Both the position numbers and the translations under genes were made by a program. Below, one piece after another: positions 34,957-47,361 of a DNA stretch of 64,000 nucleotides (position 1 is its first letter; each line of letters begins with the position of its first letter). The notes below the pieces were generated by a model. It saw only the letters and a program-made list of their open reading frames with translations, made no database searches and was not told the origin of the DNA. Source of the DNA: Varroa destructor (taxonomy: Eukaryota > Arthropoda > Arachnida > Mesostigmata > Varroidae); assembly GCF_002443255.2 (NCBI RefSeq), contig NW_019211456.1, positions 24,731,061-24,795,060 of the forward strand, read 5' to 3'.

Positions 34957-37048
34957 NNNNNNNNNNNNNNNNNNNNNNNNNNNNNNNNNNNNNNNNNNNN
35001 NNNNNNNNNNNNNNNNNNNNNNNNNNNNNNNNNNNNNNNNNNNNNNNNNNNNNNNNCTCCCGCACTTTGATCTCTACTGACTTAGCCCAGCCAACGTTGA
35101 CAAATGCTTGCCATTGGATAAGCTGTCGTATAGTTGTATTTGTCACTCAGCCAGGTTGATGGCAGTGATTTCAGTTGTCCAGGCCTGTATTCTCTCTCTC
35201 TGTTTCAGCCTGGTCCGATACCTGACGAAAGTCGTCAGACGCCTCAACAAGCTGATGCTGAATATGTTGTATATACGGTCTTCGTTGAGGCACACAGTCG
35301 ATCATCACTGATTATTGATTGTCGTAAAAGTGTATTGTTCCCAAAAAAATCTAGTTACTGGGCTAACTGGAGGTTAAAAGGCTAGTTACTGAAAGCGTAA
35401 AAGGCCTAGTTATTCAAAAGTGCCTTGTTCGTCGGCTATTTTGAGAGGCCGCCATTGTCGCTTAAAAAATCAGGTCACAACTGGTCATTAGGAGCTGCAT
35501 ACAGCATACGAATTTCTAGGCAATAATAGATAATACTGACACTAAAGCTTCGTTAATACCTACCAAAATTGAAAGATTCTTGTCTGCGGACTACTTCCTG
35601 TTGAGACTGTTGACGATAGTGCGTAGCCGCGGCCTCAGTAAGACCTAAATTTGACAAGAACAATGTTAATCATATCCGCAACCCTAGTTCTAGTCAAAGT
35701 ATTAAATTGACGGTTTCAGTACAATATAGTACTTGTAAATATCTAAGTTATATACGCTATAAATAAGCGTTCATAATCTGTTCTAGTTAGGGGCATGGAA
35801 CCGGATGCTTGCTATTGATGCCTTAATAATTGCGTCACCATATACGACGCTCAATGTTATGTTGTAACGAGGAATTTGAGATTATTACTAAGATAGTCGA
35901 TCTAAATCACCACCAATTACATAGCAAGCTCAAAAACGATGATGAAAAGTATGATCTAGTATGATACAGATCTAAATGCTTATCCACCCTCAGGGCTACC
36001 GTCAAAGGTCCGCCATATTGACCTGCCGCAATAATGGTTGTTTGCGACTATCGATGTATGTATTCCAATGACAATTTTTGACTCCCCAGCTTTCTCCGTT
36101 AAGAAAATCAAGCCGCATTTAGGACGACGATGGATGAGGCCGCTTTGCAACTTCGTTAATCCTGCTGGTCCCAAGAAAAAATATTATGAACCAAAATTGA
36201 AGTGGCATTATTTTCATTTATTTTTGCAACGCACTAGCTGAACCTCCACGAAGACTCGTCTCACTAGTAATCATGCAAAAAAACGCATACTAACATACAC
36301 GGTTATCTTATATAGGAACAAATCAAGGCAAAACGGACTTAGGGGATCATTCTTGGTTGTTGCGTGATTACCTACTTTGCGCGAAGGGTTCGTCAAAAAC
36401 TGTAATAGATAGTTGGCACAAATATATAAAAAGCGCAAGGCGTAAATCTGGTACGACTTTCGAAGTAAAATGGCATAATTCTATCTTCATGACGCTAGGC
36501 AGAAGAGGACCCATATCATGATTAATTCAAATATTCAAGTTCTTCGATTATGTGAAGATTTGTCCGTGATCAGTTTTTTTGCCAGTTTAGCTAACAGCCA
36601 GGACGGGGGTACGGTTTTCAGCGAAGGACAATTATTTATAAAATAAATAGTCAATGCAGCTTGCTTAGCTGGTCCATATGATTGACTGTGAATTTTGCAT
36701 TCGCATACCTATTTTAAACATAAAACACATAGATTGGCCTGAAAGTGGTGAAAAGAGCCTTTTTTAAAAAATGTATCATTATTTACAGAAGATAGTTTAC
36801 CCCCCCACAGGAGAATCGATCCCCTAAAGGAGACTAAGCAATATACCAATTGAGGTAAAGCAGATTTCCAATATTAAAAAAATGGTAAAAATTGCTGTTG
36901 GCCTATTTAGCCTAAAAAATATTGTGTTTAACGTTATGCTTTATTGTCATTATAGTGAACTGTCATCCTTAAAGGTAAAGTGGCTCTCGTGATAATCGGT
37001 ATGCTCTTGCATTGAATTGAGACCAACTATTTTGTTATATATCATTCG

Positions 37049-37098
<50 letters not shown>

Positions 37099-37422
37099 AT
37101 CATGTTGTACGCATCCAGTAGCAACAAATTCTGCAGGAGACGAATGAAAGTTCTTACCTGTGTAATGTTCAACAGGACCGATAATCTGTTTCCGCATAGC
37201 CACGTCAATAGTCGCATTAAGGGGTCGACTTTTATTCACTAAAAGACCATTGAATTCACGCGGAGAACGGAATCTATCTTCTTTGCTAGTCGAGGACGCA
37301 GCGAGTACTGGAAGAAACTTTAACTGGGCCTCTGATGCCGCCAATGCGGCCTGTGGTAAGCAGTTGAAGTAGCACGTAAAGGCGACGATAACAGCATGGC
37401 CTATCGCTTTCCATCTGGCCAT
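30755..37422 (-). CDS. Secreted chitin-binding type 2 (peritrophin-A/CBM14) protein, at least ten exons, C-terminus open
   Basis: Minus-strand exons: 37422-37158, 35644-35564, 34870-34847, 34679-34562, 33917-33730, 32734-32644, 32369-32220, 31899-31814, 31347-31164 and 30827-30755. All are GT-AG and in phase, giving 420 residues before an unresolved last exon. Residues 1-28 form a signal peptide (cleavage after ALA). Residues 29-270 are low-complexity, rich in Gly, Arg, Ser, Gln, His and Tyr. Residues 278-329, split over exons 7 and 8, form one chitin-binding type 2 domain: NGLFP after the first Cys, NCCGFVSC, RPY, CAAGTVFD, and a last Cys in DTERC. Three Cys (272, one of 291/292, and 300) exceed the six canonical ones. 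A Gly/Ser/His-rich arm follows. One such domain in a secreted protein fits the CPAP1 or obstructor-like cuticle group. It probably acts in cuticle or another chitinous matrix. Confidence 0.85.
31664..31790 (+). mobile_element. tRNA-derived SINE-like element in an intron
   Basis: GGTGGCTTGGATGGCTAAAGC resembles a pol III A box, and GGTTCAAGCC 25 bases later is a near-consensus B box. An A-rich tail follows (31748-31781). Spacing and folding are too degenerate for a functional tRNA. It lies in the intron between the second chitin-binding exon and the next exon, in the sense opposite to that gene. Confidence 0.4.
34900..34956. repeat. (TC)n microsatellite abutting a gap
   Basis: Plus-strand TC repeat interrupted once by GCTTTCTTTC and cut off by the assembly gap. 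The repeat probably caused the gap. Confidence 0.97.
34957..35056. other. Assembly gap (100 N) inside the chitin-binding gene
   Basis: Exactly 100 N in the intron between exons 35644-35564 and 34870-34847. An additional exon could be hidden here; the splice phases on both sides are compatible without one. Confidence 0.99.
36000..36022 (-). other. Possible optional 23-nt exon of the chitin-binding gene
   Basis: Between exons 1 and 2, a segment flanked by GCGGCAG and GTAGCC encodes QYGGPLT in the phase left by exon 1. It can then be spliced to an alternative acceptor (ACTGAG) within exon 2 that keeps the same frame. The amino-acid composition matches the protein's Gly/Tyr-rich arm. Direct splicing of exon 1 to exon 2 is simpler and is used in the main model. 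Confidence 0.25.
36795..36863 (-). mobile_element. tRNA-derived SINE-like fragment
   Basis: On the minus strand, TACCTCAATTGGTATATTGC resembles an A box, and GGATCGATTCTCC fits a B box with a 5-bp T-arm-like stem. The anticodon region is too short for a tRNA. The segment TTGCTTAGTCTCCTTTAGG resembles the corresponding part of the element near 56.85 kb, suggesting one family. It lies in intron 1 of the chitin-binding gene. Confidence 0.4.
37050..37094. repeat. (AT)n microsatellite in intron 1 of the chitin-binding gene
   Basis: Pure AT units. It makes the open frame of exon 1 run on artificially as Tyr/Ile repeats past its donor site. Confidence 0.95.
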
Positions 37423-37503
37423 TGCTTCGTTGAACGGTACGACTGCTTGCGACCGGACAAATTTCGCCCTCGTTGGGAAACTAACAAATGCGTTTGGCTC
37501 GAA

Positions 37504-37510
37504 ATATATA
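37504..37510 (-). promoter_or_regulatory. TATA element of the chitin-binding gene
   Basis: On the minus strand TATATAT lies about 85 bases upstream of the start codon. A TTAGTT initiator-like motif (A at 37482) is 28 bases downstream, the normal TATA-to-start distance. This predicts a 5' UTR of about 60 bases without an intron and supports the chosen ATG, which is the first after an in-frame upstream stop. Confidence 0.5.
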
Positions 37511-38017
37511 AGCCTAATACTGCATTATGTTTACCAGGCACAACGCAAATGTATCCTTAGACTTTAGGAACAAAGTTCATGCCAGGGAATTTCAGCATAT
37601 GGTTGTCCCTTTCGTACGCATCACGTTTTTTGTCGATCTCTGAGCCCCGTTAGAAATATCGGTAACCGATTAATAGATCGAATATAAAAACGCACAAACA
37701 ACACTATCCGTGTGTATGCACATGGGTCTTCCGAATGGGGTACCATTCGCACACATAGGCCCAACAGTTCGATTCTATCTCTCAGCTCACAAACAAACTG
37801 GCTTTGATATGGGCACGTTAGGAAAGTTACCTCGTGCCTTTCTCTTTGGCGGTTTAAACGACAAATAACAGAATCGAATGGTGGATAACCTCCCTTTATA
37901 AGCACTAGTTGGCTGTGGTGGTCGAATGGCTACCACGACCCAACCGCCGCAACAAAAACGACGATGGGAATAGATGTCATCCCATATGGAACCATATCCC
38001 CTACAATGCGCTCTTAC

Positions 38018-38035
38018 CTTCACGACTTCACTCAT
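38018..38035 (-). other. Mini first-exon candidate upstream of the chitin-binding gene
   Basis: On the minus strand AACAAATG starts six codons (MSEVVK) that run directly into a textbook donor GTAAGAG. It lies about 600 bases upstream of the chitin-binding start codon, in a more GC-rich stretch (37.6-38.5 kb) with open frames on both strands. It could be an alternative first exon of that gene or of another minus-strand transcript. No matching in-frame acceptor was established. Confidence 0.2.
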
Positions 38036-41000
38036 TTGTTGCTTTAATTGTGAAATTAGCTAAAGAGCTGAGGGAAAAGGCAACTGAACGGACACCTCAA
38101 CTGCTACCTCAGTTACGGCCAATGTCTATACGATCGCTTATTCTCCTCCGCATTGTCATGGTTATTACTGTTGTTGTACTGGTGCCCCACAGATGTCACA
38201 TCCATCTTTTTGTCATCTGTTCATTATTATTGCAATGGCCGTCGTCGTTGTATGTGACCCATTCATTAGCTTAATTGTTGCTTGCCCAATCACTAACGAA
38301 TACTTCTGTGAACGATCCTCAGCGACCGGAACCCCGCCAGGTCTGTTGATCGCTGTTTGGGGAGCTCTGAAGGAGAAAGCTTTTTGGGGTATAGCTGAAC
38401 GGTCAGTTCAGTTACATTGTCACCTGGCTGAAGCTTTGAGCTAGCCTTGAATTCTGGTGGGCCCCCCAGTTTGCCCACGGGATGCTGTCTATTGACCGGA
38501 TTAGCGGCCTAAATGCATAGTAACACATTGCTGGGTAAACGACACCCACAGTACGTTAAGCGAACGGTGCGGTCTTAATATAACAATGCAGCACAACCGC
38601 TGGCTAGAGAACAAACTGTGGGAGGTAAACGTTGCTGACAAAAGGAAAGAAACACTTATTTAATATGAGATGTTCTTTCAGATAAGGACCTGCATATACC
38701 ACATAGTGCAATTATGGCCTTTTCGGTTCGCGCTTATTGCATTATCACGTAGCGGCTCGTGAATCGCTTCCTCACTGCCGGCTTCCGCTTTGGGAGATCG
38801 GGGATCAGCGGTAGGATTACTTACGATAACAGGCAGAGTAAGTTTAAAGATCAAGGTTGGCGTAATATCCTAGTACGTTCAGAATTAAGTGAAAGGTATA
38901 CAGTGTGCATGATAATCTATATTAGTGTAATTTGCTCGTACTTCTGGTCAGTTAGGTGTTTCCTTTATTAAACTTGGGCTACAAGCTACGCTTCTAGCGT
39001 TGCCACTATCAGTCAAGAAAGCACGGAACGAAAAAGGCACAGTACAACTATACGAGCATTGGATAGAATAACATTGAACCCATTTTCGACCAACTCTCAA
39101 ACCCTAGTAGATAATTCGATATTTAACAATGAAAATGAACGCACTACGAAATTTTTCTATAAATGTGAGTTCGGTAAGGCCTATTCCACCGGCCTAATGC
39201 ACCCGAAGTTGATTTTGCCTTTTTATTGGGGAAACAAAGTGCAAATGGTACGGTGTATTGGCGAATTAAATACTGTACTAAATAATTAAGAAATGGGTTA
39301 TTATTTGCTGTTTGTAGCGTCCTAATCTTCGAAGACAAATATGACTTATGCGAAATACTGCCGATTGTATTACTTCCTGAGTCTAATATTTACCCTAGAG
39401 TTCGCTAAAGACTCGTTCGTTTCCAGATGGCTATTTTGGCACCATTTATCAGCGTATTAGCCTTCTAGCATTATCCCTATCAGCCTAACACGCATTGCGC
39501 TAAGATATCGAAACTATACATCTATATACTTGAATTACACTGAATGCCAATTTACCATTAACTTCGTTTCGCTATCAAGCGTCAACATGTCATAGAAACG
39601 GAACCATGTAACGCAGTCTATACAGCATAGCTGGTATAACAATTCTGGTTTTTATGAAGACCTTCGAGATTTTTACACCATGTCCCAAGGCCATATTTGA
39701 TGGCAAGTTTTAGTTCGAAGGTCAGCCTTCGCACCCCGGACTTCGTAACCCGGACGTGGCAGCTTTTTTCCAACGCGATATTTATGAATGTTTTTTTGTT
39801 TTCGGTCTGGGATGCCTCACATCGTTCGACCCTTTAGCTTCCCTGAACACAACCATGGGCTTCGTAAGGTGCACACTTTTGCTCTTGCAGCCACGCGAGG
39901 CAGCCCGTGTCCAGCGCAGATACCTCTCCCTTCCAAATTATGGGCGTTGACTACCTAATGTCCCTGATCCTAGCTGCTGTCATCGAGACAGGAGGAGACT
40001 GATCTGCCTAAAATGAGTGCACGATAGTTTTTAGCAAATGCGTTGAATTACAGTATCGTCTTCCTCGTAAGCCCGTTGCATTAGCAGTGTACACCGGTAG
40101 GTTAAGAGAGGCTCCACAACAAAGACAGCCGAAAATAGGCCACACGAAGCCGTAGCAATGCTAAATGAACTAAAGATAGAGTACCATTGTAAACAATATT
40201 TGCTGTAACGCTTCCGGTTAACCCGTTTCAAGACATGCCATTAGATGTTGTATAGACTGCATTTGTGAGCAGTGTTATGATTGATTACCAGGTCCTTACA
40301 ACCTAAACAATGTTTGTACCATACTATACCTGAGCAACTGTACGTTTATTAATTACAATAAAAGAAACAATTCAACGCAACGCTGTTGAAACATACAGTT
40401 TCACAACACATTGCAAAATATGGGATAGAATACAATGTTTATCTGATATTAGTCATTTTCTATGGGAAAGTTAATAAGATTTGAGGTTACAACTTGCTAA
40501 CTCTAGATTTATGTAGTTGACGTAAATGATTTTTCAAAGGCTCACGCGACAAGGATCATTAAGTTTTTCCTTTCTAAATTTCAACTATATTTAGCTTGGA
40601 TCAGACGTCAAGCAAGACGTATAGGTGTAAATACGTTCAACTCGTCTAGCCGATTTCCAGAGATTGCTGCTCATAACGGTTGATAGTGCCATGCTGATAA
40701 CACAAATAGAAGAATGAATTAAAAGGTACTAGGTAATAACCTTGTTCTATCTTAGATACTTCTTTTTCCATTATTTGAGCACGCGTGTTGGGTAGTATTT
40801 TTGGGGTTTACTTTTTTGTATATTTATTTCGGGCTGGACCAAACATCACTGGGTGTCTTTTACTAGTCTGCTTTGTATTTGCCCCTCAAATCATTAGTTT
40901 CAACTTTTTGTAGCTATCTATCTGGCTTCCTGGTATATAAACGCGCAATATGAGTGTATCATTGGAATAGAATTTTCCGAGTTGTATTTTACTCTTAGCC

Positions 41001-42980
41001 GTAAAACAAAGACAGATGCAGTAGAATTTACTAAACACCTAAGATGATTAGGTCTAGAAGCCTCAACGCTGACATAACATTGACTTCACCTAATTTGAAA
41101 ATTCAATGACATGGGTTCTAAGGAAAAAAGGCCCATTTCATTCTTTGATGGCGGGATATTTTTAGATCGGTGTCCAACACAACAATTGAACACTGAAGGC
41201 ATTGCACTACTAGAATACGATCAATCTCATCATCAAATGTTCGACTCTGTTCAACCTGTTTCGACACGTTGCTACTTCTAATGGGCGGGAACTTTTTTTT
41301 TTTTGTTTACGAAAAATTTGCCATGTTATGTAGATACAAGATCTGATTTTGTCAAACAAAGCTCTATTCTGTCTTCTGTCGTTTGTCTTTGACATACTAC
41401 ATATGTCGGATAGCGCGTATATTCGTTATAGTCTATTTTCAATGCTTTTAAGTAGACAGACATTGGGCTCCGATGTAATGCATTGGATGCTTTTACTACA
41501 TTGAGAAATTCAGTTTATGATCGAATGATATCCCCCCCTGTCAAAGACTCAAGCAGCCGCTGAAAAATCCTAATTGGTGAAAAGTCGAACAGGCGTTCAC
41601 TATCCAGCCTCATCCGTAACGTAGTACAACAAAGTGTCAATCGTAAGCCTACTGCGACATCTGTATTCTAGCCTTAACTGAAGGGATATCCTGAAATTTC
41701 TATAGCATGGCATGGCATGGTATCTGTGAGAAAGGTTTACTTATACAGTTCTATTTGTTTAGCATAGAGACACTCAGATTGAATGATTCAGGGAAACAAT
41801 GTGTTATAATTTTGATAAGATGTTCCAGCTCAGTACAGAACGAAAGTGCTAAGATGACGATTATGCAGAACGTAAAAATAACGATGATCAACAATAATCA
41901 TTTATGCTCTTTTTTTTTTTTATTTAATTTATTTAATCTACCAGAAGTATCGAAAAGAAGTGTCGCTGGACTTATACCGGTCATTGTCGCCTTCCAAGGC
42001 CGATTGGGGTGTCCCCACTTTCAAGTCGTCGAATAAAAAGAAATGTTTCTAAATAGCATCCTCACTAGTTGAAGCTGCCGTAAGCAGCGGGAGAACAGTT
42101 GAGATAGCATTTGCTGGAAAGAGCCTCATTTGACTATAAGGTCAGGAAACCGTTCACAGTAAAATAGCGACAATTGCAGAGATGTGCCCCCGGGGTGGCC
42201 CAGAAGATATACCTCAGGAGGATGAGTGACGAACCGATAAATGCGATAAGCTTCTGGATGGGCTACTGTTTCTATGTCTTAAGTCTGTTCTGAACTAGAC
42301 ATACTTAAAGGCTCCTGTATGTTCTATTGTTTCATTATAATACCTTTTGGAAATGCCATACTTGAAGAGGTTAGGCTTAACGGCCAGCAAGCATTGTAAA
42401 GTAAAATCAATGCCTGCCACGAGCAACGTGCGCTTGCTGTAAAGTTTTCGTACCATCATATTCGCTAGACCTGAGTTGAAGCTTCATTCCGATTCACTTA
42501 GTAGCTGATAAAACAGCTCGAAAGTTGAAAGTTAGTCGGCTTTGTAGTTGTGTTTATCTTGATAATCTTACTCGGTCAAGCTTTTTCCAGTTAAAAAAAT
42601 GTCTACATTCAACAGCTGTACCACAATATATATATATATATTTAAATAGCAACTTTTCAAATAATTCAATGCAGTTTTTTGCTAGAAGCGTCATCCTTAA
42701 TAATTATGTTTATTTAATATAACCGCCAACAATTCACCATTCAACAGCTTCAATTGGATTGGGAAGTCCTGCTCGAAATATACTTTCTTCGGCGATATTA
42801 GTAAATGCGAATTTCACCAAAATTTTGCGTTGATAGCAGAGCCCAAAAATTAAAAAGCTCAAGACAATCAAAAATAATTAAAAAACGGACACAAATTATT
42901 GGACCTTATTTAAACGGTGCAATATGCAAGGTATAAGGTTCTATAAGACCTGACCTTATTGAAATATTTCACTAGTCAAG
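38036..42980. other. Intergenic DNA, no gene assigned
   Basis: Up to about 38.5 kb it is more GC-rich, with overlapping ORFs on both strands; a 121-codon plus frame contains a hydrophobic stretch, but nothing is recognised. The remainder is AT-rich with only short ORFs. An (ATGGC)n triplet lies at 41705-41720. Confidence 0.4.
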
Positions 42981-42982
42981 GC

Positions 42983-43040
42983 TGTTGCTTAGTGCTCAGT
43001 GGGTAAAGAATATCAGCTTTCTTCAGTTCCAAAATGGTCA
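42983..43040 (+). mobile_element. Degenerate tRNA-derived (SINE-like) fragment
   Basis: TAGTGCTCAGTGGGTAAAG matches a tRNA D-arm/A box well. The expected B box position holds only a degenerate AGTTCCAAAAT. No tRNA fold is possible. Confidence 0.3.
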
Positions 43041-45232
43041 TTCGTAATATGATGTAGAAAAACGCGATATTACATAGTCTCTTTAAACATCAGTGCTAAG
43101 CCCGTCTCTCCATTCTATAGATACCAGGTACAGGAGCGGGTGCGATAGTACATTTTTTTTATTTATACTACCATTAACCCTCCGTAGTTTTTTTTAGGTT
43201 TAGTACAGGTGCTAAAAATATATCACGTCCTCCGTAGTCGGTTAGGCACAGTGTAATCAGCTGAATAAATTTGCGTCAGTCATTGATTACCATCGCCGAT
43301 TGTGACTGTAGATAAACGCGCATCTGTCCCATTTTGGCTAAAAGCTTTGTTGCGTAAGACAAGATAATAGTGTATTTATAGCAACTTAATAGGGCAAACC
43401 ATATGGATGGGAACCTAAACCGAGGTTTCCAGTTCTAATCTGGTTGAGTATGTGCGAATTGATGCAGTCTTATACTTGTAAATGGGGTCAATTCTGATCA
43501 CTGTTACTGACTCGTCACACTGCAGATTACCTCAAGGATCAGGAGCGTATTCTGCCGATTGGCAAGTATAACAGCATAGTAATTACGACCCCAGAAAACG
43601 ACTCAACGACCGTCTAATATGAATTTTGACAAATAAAGTAATATGTGGCTTTGTTTTATTACTAGAGACGTCCCTTTGTTCCTGCAGAACTCAGTCATTC
43701 TGAAAGAGCGTGAAACATCGTTCGTAGCGGTTGATATTGCGTGTTAGAGCGTGCGCATCACACGCAGCTGGTCACTCCTGCAGCTTTAAGATTTTAGTAG
43801 GTGTTCTGTCTGGGCGTGATCTACACTAAATGCTGTGATTGCTGAATTGTATGTCTATAAGACGAAGATAATGGATTTTACCCCTGGAAAAGGTATTTGC
43901 AATATCCCCTTGCGTATCAATATATACATTTGTTACACATCCCCCTGTGGTATACATCTCCCTGTGACAAAAATTCATTTCATTACACTTTCATATGTGA
44001 TACAGGTGACGTTTATACTTTGTTTGTTTCTACTACTTCAACATACTTTCATCTCTGTTCCAAACAACCAAATATTACCATCTGTAACACAGAAAAAATA
44101 TTAAGATAAATGCCGAACGTCATATGTGCCTGAAAGCTACATAAATGGCTTGCTTTGTACCGATTTTTAGTGAGATGGTACAGTTTCACCGTAGCTGAGT
44201 TTGGCGTTATATCTCTGCTATAGGCTAAAACTGACAGAAAAATTCTCGTTAATGGGACAACTCAGATACAGATAGCTGAATATCCATAATGCAATCACGT
44301 ATTACTTTGAAGTATAAGCTAATTGCACTCAAAGGGGTTATCGGAATATTCCGGAGGGAGAATGGGGTCACCGTAATAGAGTAACTGTGATCAAGCTAGG
44401 GGTCCGATTAAATTAAAACGATAGCACGACTAACCAAGATAATGGATAGACTAAACTAGACAAGCAAAGAGTTGCAATATGATGAATATAGAATGTAAAA
44501 TTATAAAGGTACAGATCAGTAGTTTAGCTGTTAAATCTTTATATAATAATATTTATAAATAAAATATTAGAATAAGCAATTATAGTACTGGTAGCAAAAC
44601 AGGGCTATCGAAACGTTCTAATAAAAAACGGAATAATAACTTGCTCAAGGTATGATATAAACGACAAGTTAAATCAACGACAGTTAAACAGAGGGTAAAG
44701 CGAGGCTGTTTAGTAAGAAGTTAACAATAATCGAATCCTTTCTTGGGTGGAACTTGTTTTTGCTACGTTTATATGAACAATAGTTGAACACACCTCAGAT
44801 ATAGAAATTAATCTGAAGATTCATATATATATATAATTAGCATAGAACATAATGAATTCGAAAAAGGCAAATTCATATAAGTACGTATGTTTTATTTGTT
44901 TAGGATTTCATCAAGGGCAATATTAGATACGTTTTATACAAAAAAAAAAAAAATGAGTTTTGCCTTTATTTTCTAATATGTTATCTCCGCAAAATATGAT
45001 TGGTACTTATTATAGGAGTGGTTAAAGAATCCATAGTCATTTGTTTAAGTTACTAGTACTAATAAACGTCATTCAGCATAGAGAAAGGCACCTTTTTTCT
45101 AACAATATTTAGGCACCATAAGTTATGTTTTTTCTATGCACACTTCACTGCTGAAAAATATTGATCCGTTTAGGGCCAAAATTAAGGCAAACCTTTTTTT
45201 GTTTTTAGATAATATTACTATAGTAAATACGC
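43041..45232. other. AT-rich intergenic DNA
   Basis: No gene seen. A poly-A run lies at about 44940-44953. Confidence 0.5.
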
Positions 45233-45315
45233 TAATATTTAGAACTCGATAATATTTAGAACTAGATGATATTTAGAACTCGTTTGATCGATGACGATCA
45301 AACGAGTTCTAAATA
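45233..45315. repeat. Three 17-bp direct repeats ending in a perfect 21-bp hairpin
   Basis: Copies at 45233-45249, 45250-45266 and 45267-45283 share ATATTTAGAACT. The third copy and following bases form the left arm (45270-45290) of an inverted repeat whose right arm (45295-45315) is perfectly complementary over 21 bp, around a 4-base ATGA loop. No ORF or known element end is associated. Confidence 0.9.
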
Positions 45316-47361
45316 GACCAAGTCATCAGACTATCAGTTGATGCAAGACCTCGGCTGCATGGCAACTGCATTAAAACTTCTGATCTAAGTTATTTTAACT
45401 TTCGCCGGGTCGCTAAGGATGTACATGAATTAGCATTGTCACGGTGGAAGACGACACCCAGTTTATCTATTATTCCGGTCGACTTTTTCGCCATCGTTTC
45501 GTATAATCCTATTAGTAGTTAGCTTTCCCACAGGTTACGAAGCATAGTTCTTTATTTGCACACTACTCTTACAATGGCTCGACTTCATTGTGTTTCTATA
45601 GAGTTTAGTGGATAGAAGTACGATTGGGTAAATGAATTTGCGTCAATTTGTGTGGCGTATTAACACCGTTTTTTTATGACCAGCATTACTTGATGATGAT
45701 TCAAAGTTATTATCTACTGGTGAGTGTGTATCTTTAGCGATACCATAGATGCTCATGTGTTGATTTGCTCAATTTCCCCTATAATTTCCTTTGTTAGTCA
45801 ACCACTACGGAAAGCATCTCTCACACTGAAATTTCTAGAACGAAAGCCATAAGTTTTTTTTATGCCATAACGCATCTTGACCTTAAATAGCTCAATTTCT
45901 TTGTGGCCTTGTAGCTTCGTCGTCATAAAGTTATACATAGCAAACTGTTGCAGATGTGTTCATTTATCTGTAAGACATTCTACTCTTGGGTCTGAATAAA
46001 AGGATTCCGACAGTTTTAGCATTACTATTACTACTGCCATCACCACTGTCAAACCTCAACTTCAACTTAATGCCAACGGCGACCTGGAGCGATTCATATT
46101 ACCTCAGATAGATATGCGGATTTAAAGCCATATAACCAGAAGGATAGCGGACGTTTTTTCGATAATTGAATATTTCTGCCAACGCTTCGTCTGATCAATA
46201 CTGGGTTTTGACGTGGCTTTTCTTCGCACCACGATGTGATCGCGTATATGTAATACAACTACAGCGAAGTTTGAAGGTTAAGTTTTTTTTTCGATAACTG
46301 GTAGCTGCAGTATATGCAATTATTGAACGCCAAAAGAACCCTGACGTAGAATGGATTACATTTTAGTTAGAAGAAAAACGACCAGGAAGCAGCTATCACA
46401 ACGCTGCTAAAACGAGATAACGCAGGCTCGTCTGCTTGTTCCTACCAATCGAGCATTTGTGAGTGTTCTTGCTTTCAGATGCATCGTCATGTCGATTCTA
46501 CTCGGGAATAGTCAGGGCAGAATATTGGCATCAATATCAGTGCTGAGAAATGGAGACCGAACCTTCAGTTTAAATAATGCATCTTTAACCAGTTCGGGGT
46601 TGGCTGCTGCATTACTTTTGCCACTGTGCTTTAAAAGACAGTGCTATATATAAATAAACGTTGGAAGAAATGTAAAGAGTAAAAGAACGAGCGGTTTCAC
46701 CGATCTCAAATAATCATTTGCTGAAACTAGAATATCTAGCGGAAACTCGCACATGATAACTTATTAATGATCCCCTTGCTGTTGACTCGAACAGATAAAA
46801 TCATCGTTACGCGTGATGCACCCTATTCTCCTGTTTGACAGCAAATAACGGCATTGAGGACGCGGACAGACATCCAAAATCATTCTATTCTCATTTATGT
46901 TTGATTATAAAAGCCGTATTTATCGTTAGCCAGTTAGAACCTTTCCTGATTTTGGCGCATTGACGGAAATGCAAGCACTCACCGACTAACCGATTAATCA
47001 TGCACAAGACAGACCTGACAGAGAGATCTATATTCAGGATTTCTATCCCACGAAGATCGGAAAATTTATCGGACCTAATAGGTTCTACTTTAGATCTACG
47101 CACGTGCTTTCTGGGCTAGAAAAGTAATGCCCTCGATAGCTTCAGCAGCACATATATATTCAATATTGTATTTATGTTTTAGACAGTTAATAGGAACCAG
47201 CAATATGATTATTCTGTGAGATGTTGACGTTTTATAGCGTGAGATGTTAACCGTTGTACTGCAAAAAATATTATTTAAACAATTGTAATCATGCTTAAAT
47301 ATTGTATTAATTCTATTTTTTTTTTACACGAGTAAATACTCCCTATGTGTCACACACTAAC
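45316..47361. other. Intergenic DNA, no gene assigned
   Basis: AT-rich. The longest frames are about 70 codons, without motifs or splice support. Confidence 0.5.

Noticed and set aside
34874..35159. Frames rich in Ser/Leu or Glu/Arg across the second gap
   Set aside because: Translation of the TC repeat and of N; not coding.
37042..37157. Read-through of exon 1 of the chitin-binding gene into Tyr/Ile repeats
   Set aside because: A strong GTAAGAA donor at 37157 ends the exon; the continuation is intronic microsatellite.
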